Notes: generated from the letters alone by a model not told the origin. Counted from the stretch's first letter, positions 33,354-45,863 are shown. The stretch: 64,000 bases of DNA from Gigaspora rosea (GCA_003550325.1 QKWP01000783.1:20974-84973); one strand, 5' to 3'. Made by a program: numbers and translations.

Positions 33354-34405
33354 GGAGTGCTCTTCTTTCTTAATCCACTTTGTTTTTGATCTTTAACACC
33401 AATTTTCTAACATTTTTTCAAGTTCTTTCAGTTGTATTCTAAGTATTTCTAGCTGCCTGCCAAAGTTCTCGTCTATTATGGTCCCTGCTATTGTTGCTAC
33501 CAGTTTTGCTATCCTTTTATGCAAGTTCTTTATCTTTCTTCTGGTGGTTTTGGTTTTCTAAACGCTTTTATCATTAATTGAATATTTATTTATATAAGTC
33601 CCAGTCATGAGTAGAACTTACATTCTCCAGTTTCTTTATCACTTCTTTTAGGATCTTATTATTTTCTAAACAGCTTTTTTCAAATCTTTACAATGGGCTA
33701 TGCCTATTTTTACTAGAAGATTGGAGCATGCATTTTAGAAGCAAATGGTCCGAGTACTCTATCTTGATGAAGACATAGTTAATACAGGTGGCCGTTGAGT
33801 AACCTTCCTGTGTATTTTGAAAATACATTAAAAAAGACTTTTCCTCTAAGCAGTCTGTTGCATTAATGAAAATATGTATGAGGTCCATTAACTGTTTTCT
33901 AGAAGAATCATGTTGAGGTGCTAATTGGCTAACTTAATTGTTTATAGAGTCTATGTTAATGTTCAGGTCTCTTGCTATTATATTTATTGCTTCTTGTTTT
34001 ATCTCTAAGGCCTAGGATTTGAAGGAATCAGCTCTTTTTAGTACATTAAGAAATATATAAATGTTAGTGATATGATATTCCTGGCCTTTAAAGCTAAATT
34101 CTGTCTAAAGTATCCTTTCTCTATATATTATTTTTGTGTTGAAATTCTATATCCTTGTTACTAGCTAAAATTGCTATTTTACTTGACTATATAGAATTAT
34201 AAATCTACTATTTTTGAAGGAAGTTTGCTATATTCTGATGGTTCATATTAGTTTCTTAAAGATATATAATATCTAGTTTGTATGATTTTAAAAGAGTAAA
34301 CATATTTTTCTGCTTTCCTTTATTATTTATCTCTTTCACGTTTAGTGTTGCTAATTTTAGTTTAACGATCAGAAGCATTTTAACATAAAAGGTTTGTGTT
34401 CTCAT
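33354..34405 (-). pseudogene. LINE-3 ORF2, N-terminal (endonuclease) part, decayed
   Basis: Read on the minus strand from 34405: MRTQTFYVKM...KLATLNVKEINNKGKQ...LLKSYKLDII, then degenerate endonuclease sequence with SFLMYFQNTQEGYSTATCINY (about 33850-33780) and the SDHLLLKC box. It continues across the insertion at 27089. Several stops and frameshifts. Confidence 0.8.
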
Positions 34406-34892
34406 ATTAATAACAAAATTGGTTCTCAGCCCCTTTATGGTTAACATAGGAAGTAGGTTTTTTGTATTTTTTTTTGGTACTGCTTCCTTTTTTTCTTGAA
34501 CTAAATTTCTTGTAGATTACTGTTGTGAACCCTTTTGTTTCTAGGTTCGAATTCTGCAAGACCTCTTCAGTGTGCTTGATTTGGTTAGTATTCAACTATT
34601 TCTGAATCCTTCTATAGGCCCTCAGTACCCTAGCTTTTTTGTAGCCCAAATCAAAAAGTTTATTACAGGTTGGGGTGAGAACCTCTTGTACTGTTTTCTT
34701 AACTGTGTCTTTGTTTACTATCAGATACAATTCTATATGAACTTCTTTTACTTCATCCTTTTTTGTTACTATTGAACTTGAATCTGTTTGGTCCGTTTGT
34801 TGTAGAACATTTGTGTATATGTCCTCTTGCTTAGAAGAGATAGCAGGCTTATCCTTTGCATGTTATCAGTTTTCTTAAATGGTAAATTATCA

Positions 34893-35319
34893 CTAGGGTT
34901 CCAACATCCAATCCGGTTAACCGTCCAACCGGTCAACCGGATCGCAATTTTGACAAACCGGTTTAAATATGCCAACCGGATTAATATACACAAACGGGTC
35001 ACCCGTTGAAAAATGGGTAATCCGATTTCTTTTATTATGTCGACCTGCAATGATATTTCTCATTACGGTGTGCTTGTCAAATTTAACTAATTTTTTGTTT
35101 TCAAATTTAAGTTTTGGAGACAAAATTATTTTTACAAATGCGCGGTAATATATAGGTATCATAATTGGGTATCCGAGTCACCTGATTAGCATTACCTGAT
35201 TACAATTGGGTGACCCGTTTTTAATCGGATAATCAGTTTTAGTTTCGGATAACCGGTTCCAATCGGTTTTCACCCGACAGGTCACGATTGGAGATTTTCA
35301 ATCCTGTTTGGAACCCTAG
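34893..35319. mobile_element. hAT-like TIR element with CCGGTTAA motifs (427 bp)
   Basis: Ends CTAGGGTTCCAA and TTGGAACCCTAG are inverted. Taking TAGGGTTCC as the end, the flanking 8-mers ATTATCAC and GTTACCAC differ at two positions, consistent with an old 8-bp hAT duplication. The subterminal regions repeat CCGGTTAACCG and GGGTGACCCG motifs, as does the hAT at 39477-40290. Confidence 0.65.
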
Positions 35320-35850
35320 TTACCACTAATACGGTTGTAGAGCCTGTTCCTTGAAGCCAATATTGTTGACAATCCTTCTTAATATGTTCTTTTTTCTTGT
35401 AAAATAACAAACCTTGATTGTAGATTACCATTCCATGATAGCTTTGTTTATCCCAAACATGTATGAACCTGGGTATCCAATCCTTCAGATTCAGGTTCTT
35501 TGTTGTTTCAAAAATTATAATCTATTAATTGGTCATTTAGAGTATGCCATCTATTAGTAGGTATTTAATTAAAACTATTTTTTCTACCTCCTTAAAGGCT
35601 TCTAGGAGTGCCTCTGAGACCTTTTCTTTTTTCTCTAGGGGAACATTTCTGCATTTAATCGGAAAAAAGGTTTTTTTAGTATCGAGTGAAATATATTCAA
35701 AGTACAGTATGTTCTGTTCATTATTTCTATGCCCTTTGCTATGTATCGTTTTACTGTTTCTTTGTCCATAAAGTAAGCCCTTTTATATAGTATTGCTTAG
35801 CTGCACATATGTCGAATCCTGTAGTTATAAACAAGAATTCTATAATCTTA

Positions 35851-38759
35851 GGGTATAGACATTTATCAGATAATTTTCATCTCTTAAGAGAGTACCCCCA
35901 CTTGATACTAAATTAGCCAATCAAATTCAAGCAAATAATATATAAAGACTGGACCTAGTTTGGTTCAAATTTGGTCTAAAGTCTGTAGACTAGTCCAAAG
36001 ATAATATGTTTCTATGTATTTTTTGGTGCTAAACAAGTTTATTTAGTGCATAAAGTTAGAAATAATTAGTAAAATTTTGTGAATCATAAGATTTTATAGA
36101 ATTTTATTAATAAAATTCTATAAAATCTTATAATTTACAAATTTTATTAATTAATTTTAACTTTATACAATAAGTAAACATGTTTAGCATTTAAAAATAC
36201 ATCAAATTAACATAATTATTTTTAATTTACTTGAAATTTAGATATTAGATGCATAATTTTTGATTTTTGATCAAAAAAGTCAAATTTAAGCATCTTTTCT
36301 CCAAATTCAAGTAAAATAAAAGCAATCCTGCTGATTTAATGTATTTTTAGTTTCTGAATAAGTTTATTTAGTGTATTAAGTTAGAATTAATTAGTATAAT
36401 TTTGTGAATTATGAGATTTTATAGAATTTTATTAATAAAATTCTATAAAATCTTATAATTCACAAATTTTTATTAATTATTTCTAACTTTATGCACTAAG
36501 TAAACATGTTCAGCATTTAAAAATACATTATATTGGTATAATTGTTTTTATATTACTTGAAATTTAGATATTAGATGTATAATTTTTGATTTTTGATTAA
36601 AAAAATCAAATTTAAGCTTCTTTTCTCTAAATTTCAAGTAAATAAAAACAATCCTGCCGATTTAATGTATTTTTTGGTGCTTATTTAGTGCATGAAGTTA
36701 GAATTAATTAGTAAAATTTTGTTAATCATAAGATTTTATAGAATTTTTTTAATAAAATTCTATAAAATCTTATAATTCACAAATTTTTATTAATTAATTC
36801 TAGCTTTATGCACTAAGTAAACATGTACAGCATTTAAGCATACATCAAATCAGCATAATTGTTTTTATTTTACTTGAAATTTAGATATTAGATGCATAAT
36901 TTTTGATTTTTGATCAAAAAAGTCAAATTTAAGCATCTTTTCTCCAAATTCAAGTAAAATAAAAGCAATCCTGCTGATTTAATGTATTTTTAGTTTCTGA
37001 ATAAGTTTATTTAGTGTATTAAGTTAGAATTAATTAGTATAATTTTGTGAATTATGAGATTTTATAGAATTTTATTAATAAAATTCTATAAAATCTTATA
37101 ATTCACAAATTTTTATTAATTATTTCTAACTTTATGCACTAAGTAAACATGTTCAGCATTTAAAAATACATTATATTGGTATAATTGTTTTTATATTACT
37201 TGAAATTTAGATATTAGATGTATAATTTTTGATTTTTGATTAAAAAAATCAAATTTAAGCTTCTTTTCTCTAAATTTCAAGTAAATAAAAACAATCCTGC
37301 CGATTTAATGTATTTTTTGGTGCTTATTTAGTGCATGAAGTTAGAATTAATTAGTAAAATTTTGTTAATCATAAGATTTTATAGAATTTTTTTAATAAAA
37401 TTCTATAAAATCTTATAATTCACAAATTTTTATTAATTAATTCTAGCTTTATGTACTAAGAAAACATGTTTAGCATTTAATCATACATCAAATCGGCATA
37501 ATACTGGCATAATTGTTTTTATTTTACTTAAAATTTAGATATTAGATACATAATTTTTAATTTTTGATCAAAAATCAAATTTAAGCATCTTTCTAAAATT
37601 TCAAGTAAAATAAAAACAATTCTGCTAATTTAATGTATTTTTAGTTTTTGAATAAGTTTATTTAGTGCATGAAGTTAGAATTAATTAGTAAAATTTTGTG
37701 AATCATGAGATTTTATAGAATTTTATTAATAAAATTCTATAAAATCTTATAATTCACAATTTTTTATTAATTAATTCTAAATTTATGCACTAAGTCAACA
37801 TGTTCAGCATTTAAAAATACATCAAAACGGCATAATTGTTTTTATTTTACTTGAAATTTAGAGAATAGATGCATAATTTTGGATTTTTGATCAAAAAAGC
37901 AAATTTAAGCATCTTTTCTCCAAATTTCAAGTAAAATAAAAACTACTTTGCCAATTTAAAGTATTTTTAGATGCTGAACAAGTTTACTTAATGCATTAAG
38001 TTAGAATTAATTAGTAAAATTTGGCGAATAATAAGATTTTATAGAATTTTATTAATAAAATTCTATAAAATCTTACGATTCACAAAATTTTACTAATTAA
38101 TTCTAACTTAAAGGATTAAGTAAACTTGTTCAGCACCTAAAAATTCATTAAATCGGCAGAGTTGTTTTTAGTTTACTTAAAATTTAGAAAAAAGATGCTT
38201 AAATTTGACTTTTTTGATCAAAAATCAAAAATAATGCATCTAATATCTAAATTTCAAGTAAAATAAAAACAATTATACCGATTTGGTGTATTTTTAAATG
38301 CTAAACATGTTTACTTAGTGCATAAATTTAGAATTAATTAATAAAAATTTGTGAATTATAAGATTTTATAGAATTTTATTATAAAATCTTATAATTCACT
38401 AATGAATTCTAACTTCATGTACTAAATAAACTTTTTTAGCACCAAAAATTACATATAAATATATTCAAACTCAGACTAATCTACAGACTTTGGACCAGAC
38501 CCAGACCAAACCATAATTAAGTCTGATTAAGCAATTTTTTAAGAATTACTAATTGGCTAAAATTTTAATATGTTGTAACCAAATATGATTTATATCTTCA
38601 GAAATTTTTTATCTAATTTGGATTAGCAATTGTAAAGACAATCATTACTAGAGATTAATATAAAATATTTTTAATTATTATTATTAAAAATTTTATATAG
38701 TTATTTTGGGCAATTTTGATTGGCTAATAATACTATATTATATAGCACCTGATAATCCC
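35851..38759. mobile_element. TIR element(s) filled by a palindromic satellite
   Basis: The outer ends (GGGTATAGACATTTATCAG...ATTAGCCAATCAAA and mirror ...TTTGATTGGCTAATA...CTGATAATCCC) bracket an inner pair (TTTGGTCTAAAGTCTGTAGAC at about 35970 and GTCTACAGACTTTGGACC-like sequence at 38480). LINE-3 ORF1 sequence stops at 35850 and resumes just after 38759. No clear target duplication. Either two nested TIR elements or one element with layered ends. Confidence 0.6.
36001..38460. repeat. Satellite: eight ~320-bp units, each a palindrome
   Basis: Every unit is centred on a perfect or near-perfect inverted repeat of the type AGATTTTATAGAATTTTATT and its mirror. Centres lie near 36108, 36433, 36750, 37075, 37393, 37736, 38053 and 38377. 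GAATTAATTAGTAAAATTTT and TTTAGCATTTAAAAATACAT flank each centre symmetrically. A two-unit block (about 36229-36812) is almost identical to the next block 643 bp on (about 36872-37455). Confidence 0.88.
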
Positions 38760-39474
38760 ACAAACAATGTAAATTGCTTATATTTACAATTAAAGCATTC
38801 TTATTTTTGGATTTAATTACATTCTGAGGAAAGAAAAAGAAGTAAATCAACCTTCCTCTTTTTAGCTTAGTAAAGAGGAAAGACCACTTTTTCTCCTGTG
38901 TGATAGTTCTTTCTTTAGTTTTATTTTTATAATCTCTCTTATTTGAAGGTATGGATAGTCATTTTCTTTTTATATACTATATTTGAATTTTCATAAATAT
39001 CAATGAATTCTTTCGCATCAAGGCTATTATTTTTCGATAATGTTTCTGTAGCGTTAGTCTCTGCGAACTTGCTTTCCTCTATTATTGTATCAACATCAGC
39101 TATCTTTTTTTCTTCCAGAAAGGGAAGCACTACATTAGTGATATCCTTTAACATTTCTATATCATCAGTTATCATGTTATTCCAGCTCAGTTTTATACTA
39201 TTTACCTGGCTCTGTTTAGTGATATCTACATTCAGTAAAGAAGATAGCTTTGTTTTTTGATCCAGGTTACCGTGTTTTGTTTGTTTTGTTGGTAGCTCAT
39301 TTGTATTTTTGTTTTTCTTGTTTGATATGTTTGATGTGTTTAGCTAGTTTGGCTCCTTTTTTTGATATGTTTACCACTTCCTCCATATCACTTAACTCTT
39401 CTATTCTACATTTCTTGTTTCTTTGGGAATGAGCCCCTGTTTCATTATTCTTTGTAGACTGTTCTGTTGTAATA

Positions 39475-40566
39475 GGTAGTGTTTTGACCCGAGAACAAAA
39501 TCATCAATCGGTTACCCGAGCTGGTTTACCCGATTCTAATCGGGTTAACCAGAATTATTTCGGTTAACTTAGTTGACCCAAGTTATCCAGCAACCGGCCA
39601 AAATTTCTAATCGGTTAATTCGGTTAACCCGAATTATCAAGCAACCAGATAAGAATTTCTAATCGGTTAATTTAGTTAACCCAAGTTATCCGGCTTAGCT
39701 GGATCAACCTGAACATAATTTAAAAGTTTACCAATAATTCATGTAATTTTGCAAAAAAAATATATTAAAAAACTTAATAAAAAATAGAACTTTAATATGA
39801 CAAATGTCAAGTATTGTTTTAGGCCAGCAATGGCAAATCCAAAATCATTAACAATAAAAATACAAATATTTAATTGAGAATTCAGCAAATTCAGCAAATT
39901 CAGTAAATTTAGCAAATGCACCACAAAATTTACCGAATTTCTGCAATTACAGAAAATTATCAACTCATGTTACTGAGTTACAATCCGGGTAATGAATCAA
40001 TTGCAATCGTTGATCGAAGGTCAGTAAGTAATTGAGCGAACGTTTAGTAAGTTGTATTAAAAAATAATTGGAGCAAAAGCGTATTATTTAACTCCCTGCT
40101 ACTATGCGAACCTTGTTACCATTTTTGTAATTGGTTAACCGTATACCCAATTATGTCAGATTAACTAGTTACCCGACTATCAACTGATTATATCAGATTA
40201 ACCGATTAAGCATTTTATTCAATCAGTTAACTGGATTTCTTTCGGCTCGGTTCAGTTACCCGATTATAGACCAACCAGGTCAAATCACTAGTAATAGGAC
40301 CCTAGACATATAGTACAAAGGTCATACTTTATACATTTTAGCAAAAATCTGAAATTTGAGAAGCAAAAATAGAATTCAGTGGTTCAATTTGAATGCTTTT
40401 TTTTTAAAAATGAAGCTTTCAGTGAGGTGGATCTAACAAAAAAAATTCATTCAATTCTGATCACTGAATTTGAAGTTATTTAAGTAAATATAGTTTGTTA
40501 TTTTTAGCAAATTAGTTCAAAATTGGCCAAAATCCAGTTATAACCTATGAAAGATGTCCAGGGTCC
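39475..40566. mobile_element. 270-bp MITE (GGACCCTAGACAT ends) split by an hAT insertion
   Basis: Ends GGACCCTAGACAT and ATGTCCAGGGTCC. The 10-bp direct repeat TGTTGTAATA (39465-39474 and 40567-40576) is cut from the LINE-3 5' region. The hAT at 39477-40290 inserted two bases inside its left end. Internal sequence resembles the arms of the element at 22297-24112. Confidence 0.8.
39477..40290. mobile_element. hAT-type element, 814 bp, 8-bp duplication
   Basis: Ends TAGTGTTTTGACCC and GGTCAAATCACTA; exact 8-bp duplication GTAATAGG (39469-39476 and 40291-40298). Both subterminal regions are packed with CGGTTAACC / GGTTAACCCG-like motifs. No transposase is present: it is a non-autonomous copy. 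Confidence 0.87.
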
Positions 40567-40672
40567 TGTTGTAATATATGTCTGTATCTTTGAAAAAATA
40601 TAATATCTGTCTCTGACTTTATGTAGTCAGGAGAGAGCGTATATCAACCTTTTTTCCTTTTTTTGCAAATTT

Positions 40673-41984
40673 AGTTTTTATATTATAAAAAAAATTAAAT
40701 TATATACTATATAAGGGGTGGGCCATTTATTAGCTAATATTTTGCTACTAAGAACCTACCCTTCCTCTTCTACCTGATCATAAATACTGCAATTTGATTG
40801 GCTAAAACTATTTATTTTTTTTCATTCGGCAGTTATACTACAACTTTATTAAACTCTAATATATAATTATTAGTAAACTAACAATTATTTTACAGAGTAT
40901 AGTACTAGACTATTAATATCAAAGTATAATCTATCTGGTTGTCTGAAAATACCTAAAAGTGACCTGCTATACCAACTTTTTTCTCATCATATTTCTTATC
41001 TCAAAAGATTTGAAATAATTAAATCACTAACTGGAGTTGTTGCCTATTATAACCGCTTATATTTCAAACATTCTTCTTCTAGCTTTTCAAGTAGAAGGAT
41101 TCTATTAGAATAACAGACAAATAAAAAATATAGAAGGAGATATAAGCAAAAAGAAAAAATAATCTATACTATTTAAATAAATAACCAAAGTATATAAATA
41201 AAAAAATAAAAAAATAAAAAAAGGCAAAAAGTAAATAGAATATGATGTTACAAATATAAAAGAAAAAAGAAAAAAGAAACAAAAATAAAGTACTATTAAA
41301 ACCTGTGCTAGTTTAAAAAAATATTATATAACAATTACAATAATTGTATATTTCTACTATAAAGCTTTGCTTTAACTATAAGGCTCTTTCTGACTTTAAT
41401 TTTTCTTCTAAATACCTTCTTAGCCATCAATCCTAGTGCACTCACTATTATGTAAAGTAGCACATGTTATAACAAAACAAACATGTGATTGCATTCTACT
41501 AAATTTATCTAAAAATGAAAAGTATAACCTATATCAATCTTTTGATAGAGTAAACTATTTTGCTAAAGTAAAAAAAGTAGGGTGAAAATACTATGAAGAC
41601 ATGATAGAAATTACTTGTTCCAAATTTAAAGAAGAGTATACTAAAACCAAACTCATTTTTTTACTGCTCTCTGTTGTTTTACTATAGGTTACTTTGTTGA
41701 TAAAGACTATGCCTTCTAGTTTCTACCAGAATTTTTCATACAAGGGTACCACCTTTTGCCAGTTATCTTGTAAGAGAATGCTTTGGTTTGCATACTGAAT
41801 ATACAAAAGAGTTTCCAAACATATAGTTAACTTTTGTAAAAACTATACTCCTGTTTTAGCCTATTATACTTATGTCTATGCAACTATCTAGTAAGAAAAG
41901 ATTTGGTTCAGATGATTGTCAAGAAGAGTTTACTAGATTTATGTATTATTGATTGGCTAAAATTATTAAAATTTTAAAAAATTT
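40673..41984. other. AT-rich intergenic DNA, possible old element
   Basis: No gene. A stretch at 40930-40980 (ATCTATCTGGTTGTCTGAAAA) and one at 41890-41945 resemble 52630-52680 and 54690-54730 respectively, hinting at a diverged repeat family with unclear ends. Confidence 0.35.
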
Positions 41985-42125
41985 AATTTTTGAACTAGTG
42001 ATTTATTTTGAATAATTTTACTACCAAAATGTTCGTCTTAGTAAGACAATTCCAACAAGTTTAAAAATCATCAAAATCCAATTACTGAATTACAAGTTTG
42101 TTATAAATTTGTATTGCTTTAGTTA
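41985..42125. mobile_element. Half copy of the 481-1500 TIR element
   Basis: TTTACTACCAAAATGTTCGTC followed by AATTCCAACAAG...AAAATCATCAAAATCCAATTAC aligns with the left TIR at 510-615. The partner TIR was not found nearby. Confidence 0.6.
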
Positions 42126-42369
42126 TTATTTTTATATATTAAAAATTAGGGATTATATACATATACTCTAGGGTACAATGTACCTTTATCACATTATTTA
42201 TATATTCTATTAATAATATATATCATACTAATATAACATTATATATATCTGTATATGATTATAATGAAACAAATTTTTTATTTATTTATTATTTATATAT
42301 TTATTTATCTTTAACCAAACCAAATCCCATTTTGTTTATTTTAGTCACGGCCCTAAGCTTTAACTCTAT

Positions 42370-42690
42370 AAACTACTCGACCACTAACCCTAAACCTTAT
42401 TACTAACTAAAAACCATGTCTAACCACCCAATCCCTAAACCTAGCCTTATATATAACTAAAAACTACTCATCCCTAACCCTAACCTTATATCTAACTAAA
42501 ACTACACCTTATATCTAACTAAAACCACCCAATCCCTAACCCTAATCTTATATCTAACTAAAAACCACCCAATCCCTAACCCTAAACCTAATTCTAAAAT
42601 CTATTTCTACCCACTTAATCCCATTTTTAGTCTAGCCTTAAACCCAATTCAATTACTAACTAAAACTCATTTCTAACCCTAAATCAAATC
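42370..42690. repeat. Imperfect tandem repeat with telomere-like CCCTAACCCTAA
   Basis: Units of about 30-60 bp with the theme TATCTAACTAAAAACCACCC and AATCCCTAACCCTAA. Several copies are degenerate, and it is not a pure telomeric array. Confidence 0.65.
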
Positions 42691-42944
42691 AATTATTACT
42701 TGCTTTATTACTTCTCTATATCACAATTATTTCATTCGCATTATAATCTTGGATTTTCTAGTATCATTTCGTTTGCATTGATCATTTCGTTTAGCATGTA
42801 CTGATAATATAAAAAATTAGTTAATAATTATTGGAATCAAAAACAGCAAAACAAGTTCAAAATTAAACACCTAAAAAACTTACCAGTATTTAATACTCTT
42901 CAGACCATTTTGTTGTATTCATATCCAAGCCGTTTTGATATACC

Positions 42945-43065
42945 AACTAATTGATTAATTGATTAATTAATTAATCAATAATTTCTAATTGATTAATTGA
43001 TTAATCAATTAATTGACTAATCGATTAATCGATTAGTTGGCTATAATCAATAATCGATTTTAAAA
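42945..43065. repeat. Simple repeat (ATTGATTA)n
   Basis: Alternating TTGATTAATTGATTAATCAA tracts, strongly palindromic. No coding content. Confidence 0.7.
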
Positions 43066-43545
43066 AACTTTTGGCCAACTAATTGATTGCATTTTATGGT
43101 CTGATTTGTAATACTAGCCCAAAGAAGCCAGCGTGGTGGTCTTGCAAATTGATCTGCTAAAACTTGATTTAAATAAAATGGTCTAAGAACAGCCTAAATA
43201 AAAGATCTTCAAACTTTTATTATACTAAAGTTTTAATAATTTTAAAAAAATTTTATAACAAAATTATTAAAATAAAGCCCAAAGTATATTTTTTTACTTT
43301 GAAAAGATATAACTAAAATCAATATTTAAAATTTTATTAAAAATTTTAAAATATACAACCAAATTTGTTTGTATAATAGAGTTTGAATTAGCTATATATA
43401 ACTTTTTGAGAACTGAACTTCTTTAAATTTTTATATAACTAAAAATAGCAGTTCCAACAGTTCAAACTAGAGAGAGTTGACTATATATAGTATTAGATCT
43501 ATTAATTAATATTTTAAGTTCTTGGTTTTGTAATATTTTATTTTA

Positions 43546-44025
43546 AACCTGCAGATCAATAGCATAGCAGTTATGCTTTTAGGTCTCCATTTGAAGGTTG
43601 CTGGTTCAATTCTGCTTGGTGGTAATTTGAATTTGATAGTTAGAACCCAATTTGGAAATAACCAAAGTCACAAGACATAATAAAAGGCCACAGATTCTTC
43701 ATAAACTTGTAATGGTGTTTCTATAACATTACATACTCACAGGAATCAGACTGATAAAGAATAGCCATCTCTGCAGAAAGTATAAATAATATTGGTGCAA
43801 ACCTACAATTGGGCGGCAAAAAGACAAGCCGGATGAAGCTTTCATCATAGTAACTTTCTGAACAGCCGGAACTCCATTAAATAAAAACTGAAAAACCACA
43901 GGGTGAGGAACCCAAAATGTCATTTGGGTAGTGAAAGGCAAGCCAGATGGCATATCTGAAAATGGTTAGAAAAGTTGTTTGTACAGAGAGTTACAGAGAA
44001 AAGCACTAGGTTAAAGTATAAAAAA
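43546..44025 (+). mobile_element. tRNA-derived SINE, second copy
   Basis: Starts ACCTGCAGATCAATAGCATAG, with A box TAGCATAGCAG and B-box-like GGTTCAATTC, and ends in an A run at about 44021. It aligns with 654-1375 across the full length and lacks the hAT MITE. It differs by many substitutions and small indels, so it is an older copy. Confidence 0.8.
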
Positions 44026-44433
44026 AAATATATATATATTTTATTTTTTAATTTAGTATAATTAGCTAGTAGATTTTTGATACTTCTACTATGCTAATAA
44101 TCTAAAAATCTAATATTAATATACCAATATATAGAAAAGAATCAATAAAAAGAACTAATTTTTTTTAAATAAAAGTTTTTATAACTTTAAGCTTAAATAT
44201 CTTATTAGCTATTATAAAATCTAATAAATTTTTTTTATTTTAATTCTAAATATTCTTAAAATTAAAATAAAATAATTTTTATCAAAATTGGTTAAGTAAT
44301 TGTCAAAATATTTTAATCTAAAAATTAAAAAAAATTACTAAAAATAATTACTTTTTTATTAATAACTTAATTATATAAATTTGCTTATATTAGATCAACA
44401 AATTAGTAAATTTTTTTTTTAACAATTTTATTA

Positions 44434-44630
44434 CAGTCAGAACTTTCTAAATGCATTGTGTTGGAACTATAGTAAAAATTAAGCTAAACATGCATTTATA
44501 GAGGTTATGTATTTAAAAAAGTAAAAATCTATATAAGTGTTATATTAGTTGGGCCCAAGAAAAGTTATGTATTTAGAGAGGTTTTTTATATATATGCATT
44601 TAGAGAAATTGCATTTAGGAAGGTCTTCAA
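44434..44630. mobile_element. Partial pogo-like MITE
   Basis: Begins TACAGTCAGAACTTTCTAAATGC and contains repeated GCATTTAGAGAGGT motifs, like 24157-24475. The right end is not recognisable. Confidence 0.5.
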
Positions 44631-45451
44631 ATTATTGGTTTAGTATGTATTTTTAGATTAGATCTTTTTTATAATACTATAAAAATTTGTACAGTACTAT
44701 TTTTTTACTTGAAATTTACTAAATATTTATTATAAATTTGTATTACTTTATTTTGGTATTATATAAATGTTTTAAAAGCTTCTAAATCAAGCTAATATAA
44801 TTTTAATTACAGATTCTATAATACAATATACTTGAATAGTTGCTAAATATAAACAAAAATTTTAAAATTTTATTACTAGTAAAATTCAATTTATAATATG
44901 TTATTTGAAAAATTGATAACCATTTTACTACTATATTGTAGTTTAAACAAAAATTAATTAATTATTACTAAAACAATTAAAATTGTTCACCTTAACATTT
45001 AAAAAAAAACAATTAAAATTGTTATAATTTATTTTTAATTCAAATTAATAACTTAAATCACAATGCATTAAAACCGAATGGCATGACTGAAAAAAATAAC
45101 GAATTTCAAACCTCATGATTCTATTTAATAAATTATTAATCGCGAGGCATTCAGTCACAAGATATCGATGATGTTTATCATATATCATCGAAATCTACAA
45201 AAGATAATCTTGTCCATCAAAGATTATTTTATAGATTATTCAATTGATCAAAAATTCTCACTTCTCGTCTACAGTTTCATGAGTTTCATGTAGAAAGTGA
45301 ATTCACATTAACAAAATTCTGTTATATATCAAGAAAATGAAAGAATGAATAGTTCAACTTTTTTTACAATGAATTTTATTGCCATTTTTTCGAGTTTTGT
45401 ATTTGAATGAATTTTTCTTTTTTTCTTTTTTTTTTTAGAACAAGTGTCTAA

Positions 45452-45454
<3 letters not shown>
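44631..45454. other. AT-rich flank downstream of the GATA gene
   Basis: No gene seen. 45060-45300 is less AT-rich and looks unique; it could hold 3' regulatory sequence, but there is no specific evidence. Confidence 0.35.

Positions 45455-45492
<38 letters not shown>
45455..45492. repeat. Poly(A) tract, 38 bp
   Basis: Uninterrupted A run, the longest of seven such tracts around the GATA gene (others at 47932-47956, 48327-48361 as T, 49204-49234, 50425-50450 and 50542-50570, plus shorter runs at 47820-47880). No retroelement body is attached. Confidence 0.9.
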
Positions 45493-45494
<2 letters not shown>

Positions 45495-45863
45495 AATAGA
45501 TACACAAGAAATTTCAGAAAAAATTTGATTCATGGCACAAAAAAAAGGTTACAAAAATGAAATCTTTTTTTGAGATTGGAAAAAAAATATACAATCAAAA
45601 AGGTATAGAAAAAAATGCAAATATATATAAAGGGAAAAGAAAAACATACAGAGAAAATGAATAAAAACTATACGTCTGATAACTTTTTTGAGGTAACACT
45701 GTTTACATGTTAATATTTTGCGGTAAACAAAGTTCCGAAAAAATTGTTCGAGAACAAAAAACAAAAAACAAAAGAAAAAAAAGACAAAATTGAAAAAGGA
45801 TTTCTAACATCTACGCCTTTTTTCTATTAGCTCTAAATCAGAATCATGAGACAGCTTAATGAT

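Larger units (their letters stand above)
34406..39440 (-). pseudogene. LINE-3 ORF1, decayed and split by three insertions
   Basis: C-terminal basic part at 34595-34410 (FTTVIYKKFSSRKKGSSTKKK). A degenerate zinc-knuckle region lies at about 35340-35420, RRM-like remnants at 35470-35850, and the middle and N-terminal parts at 38770-39440 (DITNVVLPFLEEKKIADVDT; the N-terminal Met is near 39410). Insertions at 34893-35319 and 35851-38759 interrupt it, and 39475-40566 lies just upstream. Confidence 0.7.
24707..40657 (-). mobile_element. LINE-3, decayed L1-type element swollen by nested insertions
   Basis: A 14-bp direct repeat, TTTTTTGCAAATTT (24693-24706 and 40659-40672), flanks the whole 15.95-kb interval. 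The minus-strand 3' tail (24707-24770) aligns with that of LINE-2. The 5' end at 40615-40645 carries the same CTCTCTCCTGAC motif. LINE sequence is present in the order 24707-27088, 33354-34892, 35320-35850, 38760-39474 and 40567-40657, with foreign elements between. Removing them leaves about 5.2 kb, the length of an intact copy. Confidence 0.87.

Noticed and set aside
36001..38460. CRISPR-like array
   Set aside because: Units are ~320 bp, spacers are not unique and the units are palindromic satellites in a eukaryotic repeat.
42370..42690. Chromosome end (telomere)
   Set aside because: The CCCTAA motifs are interspersed and degenerate, and sequence continues on both sides.
45549..45764. Phe-rich 71-codon ORF downstream of the GATA gene
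   Set aside because: Low-complexity A/T-rich sequence, no family, likely 3' UTR.
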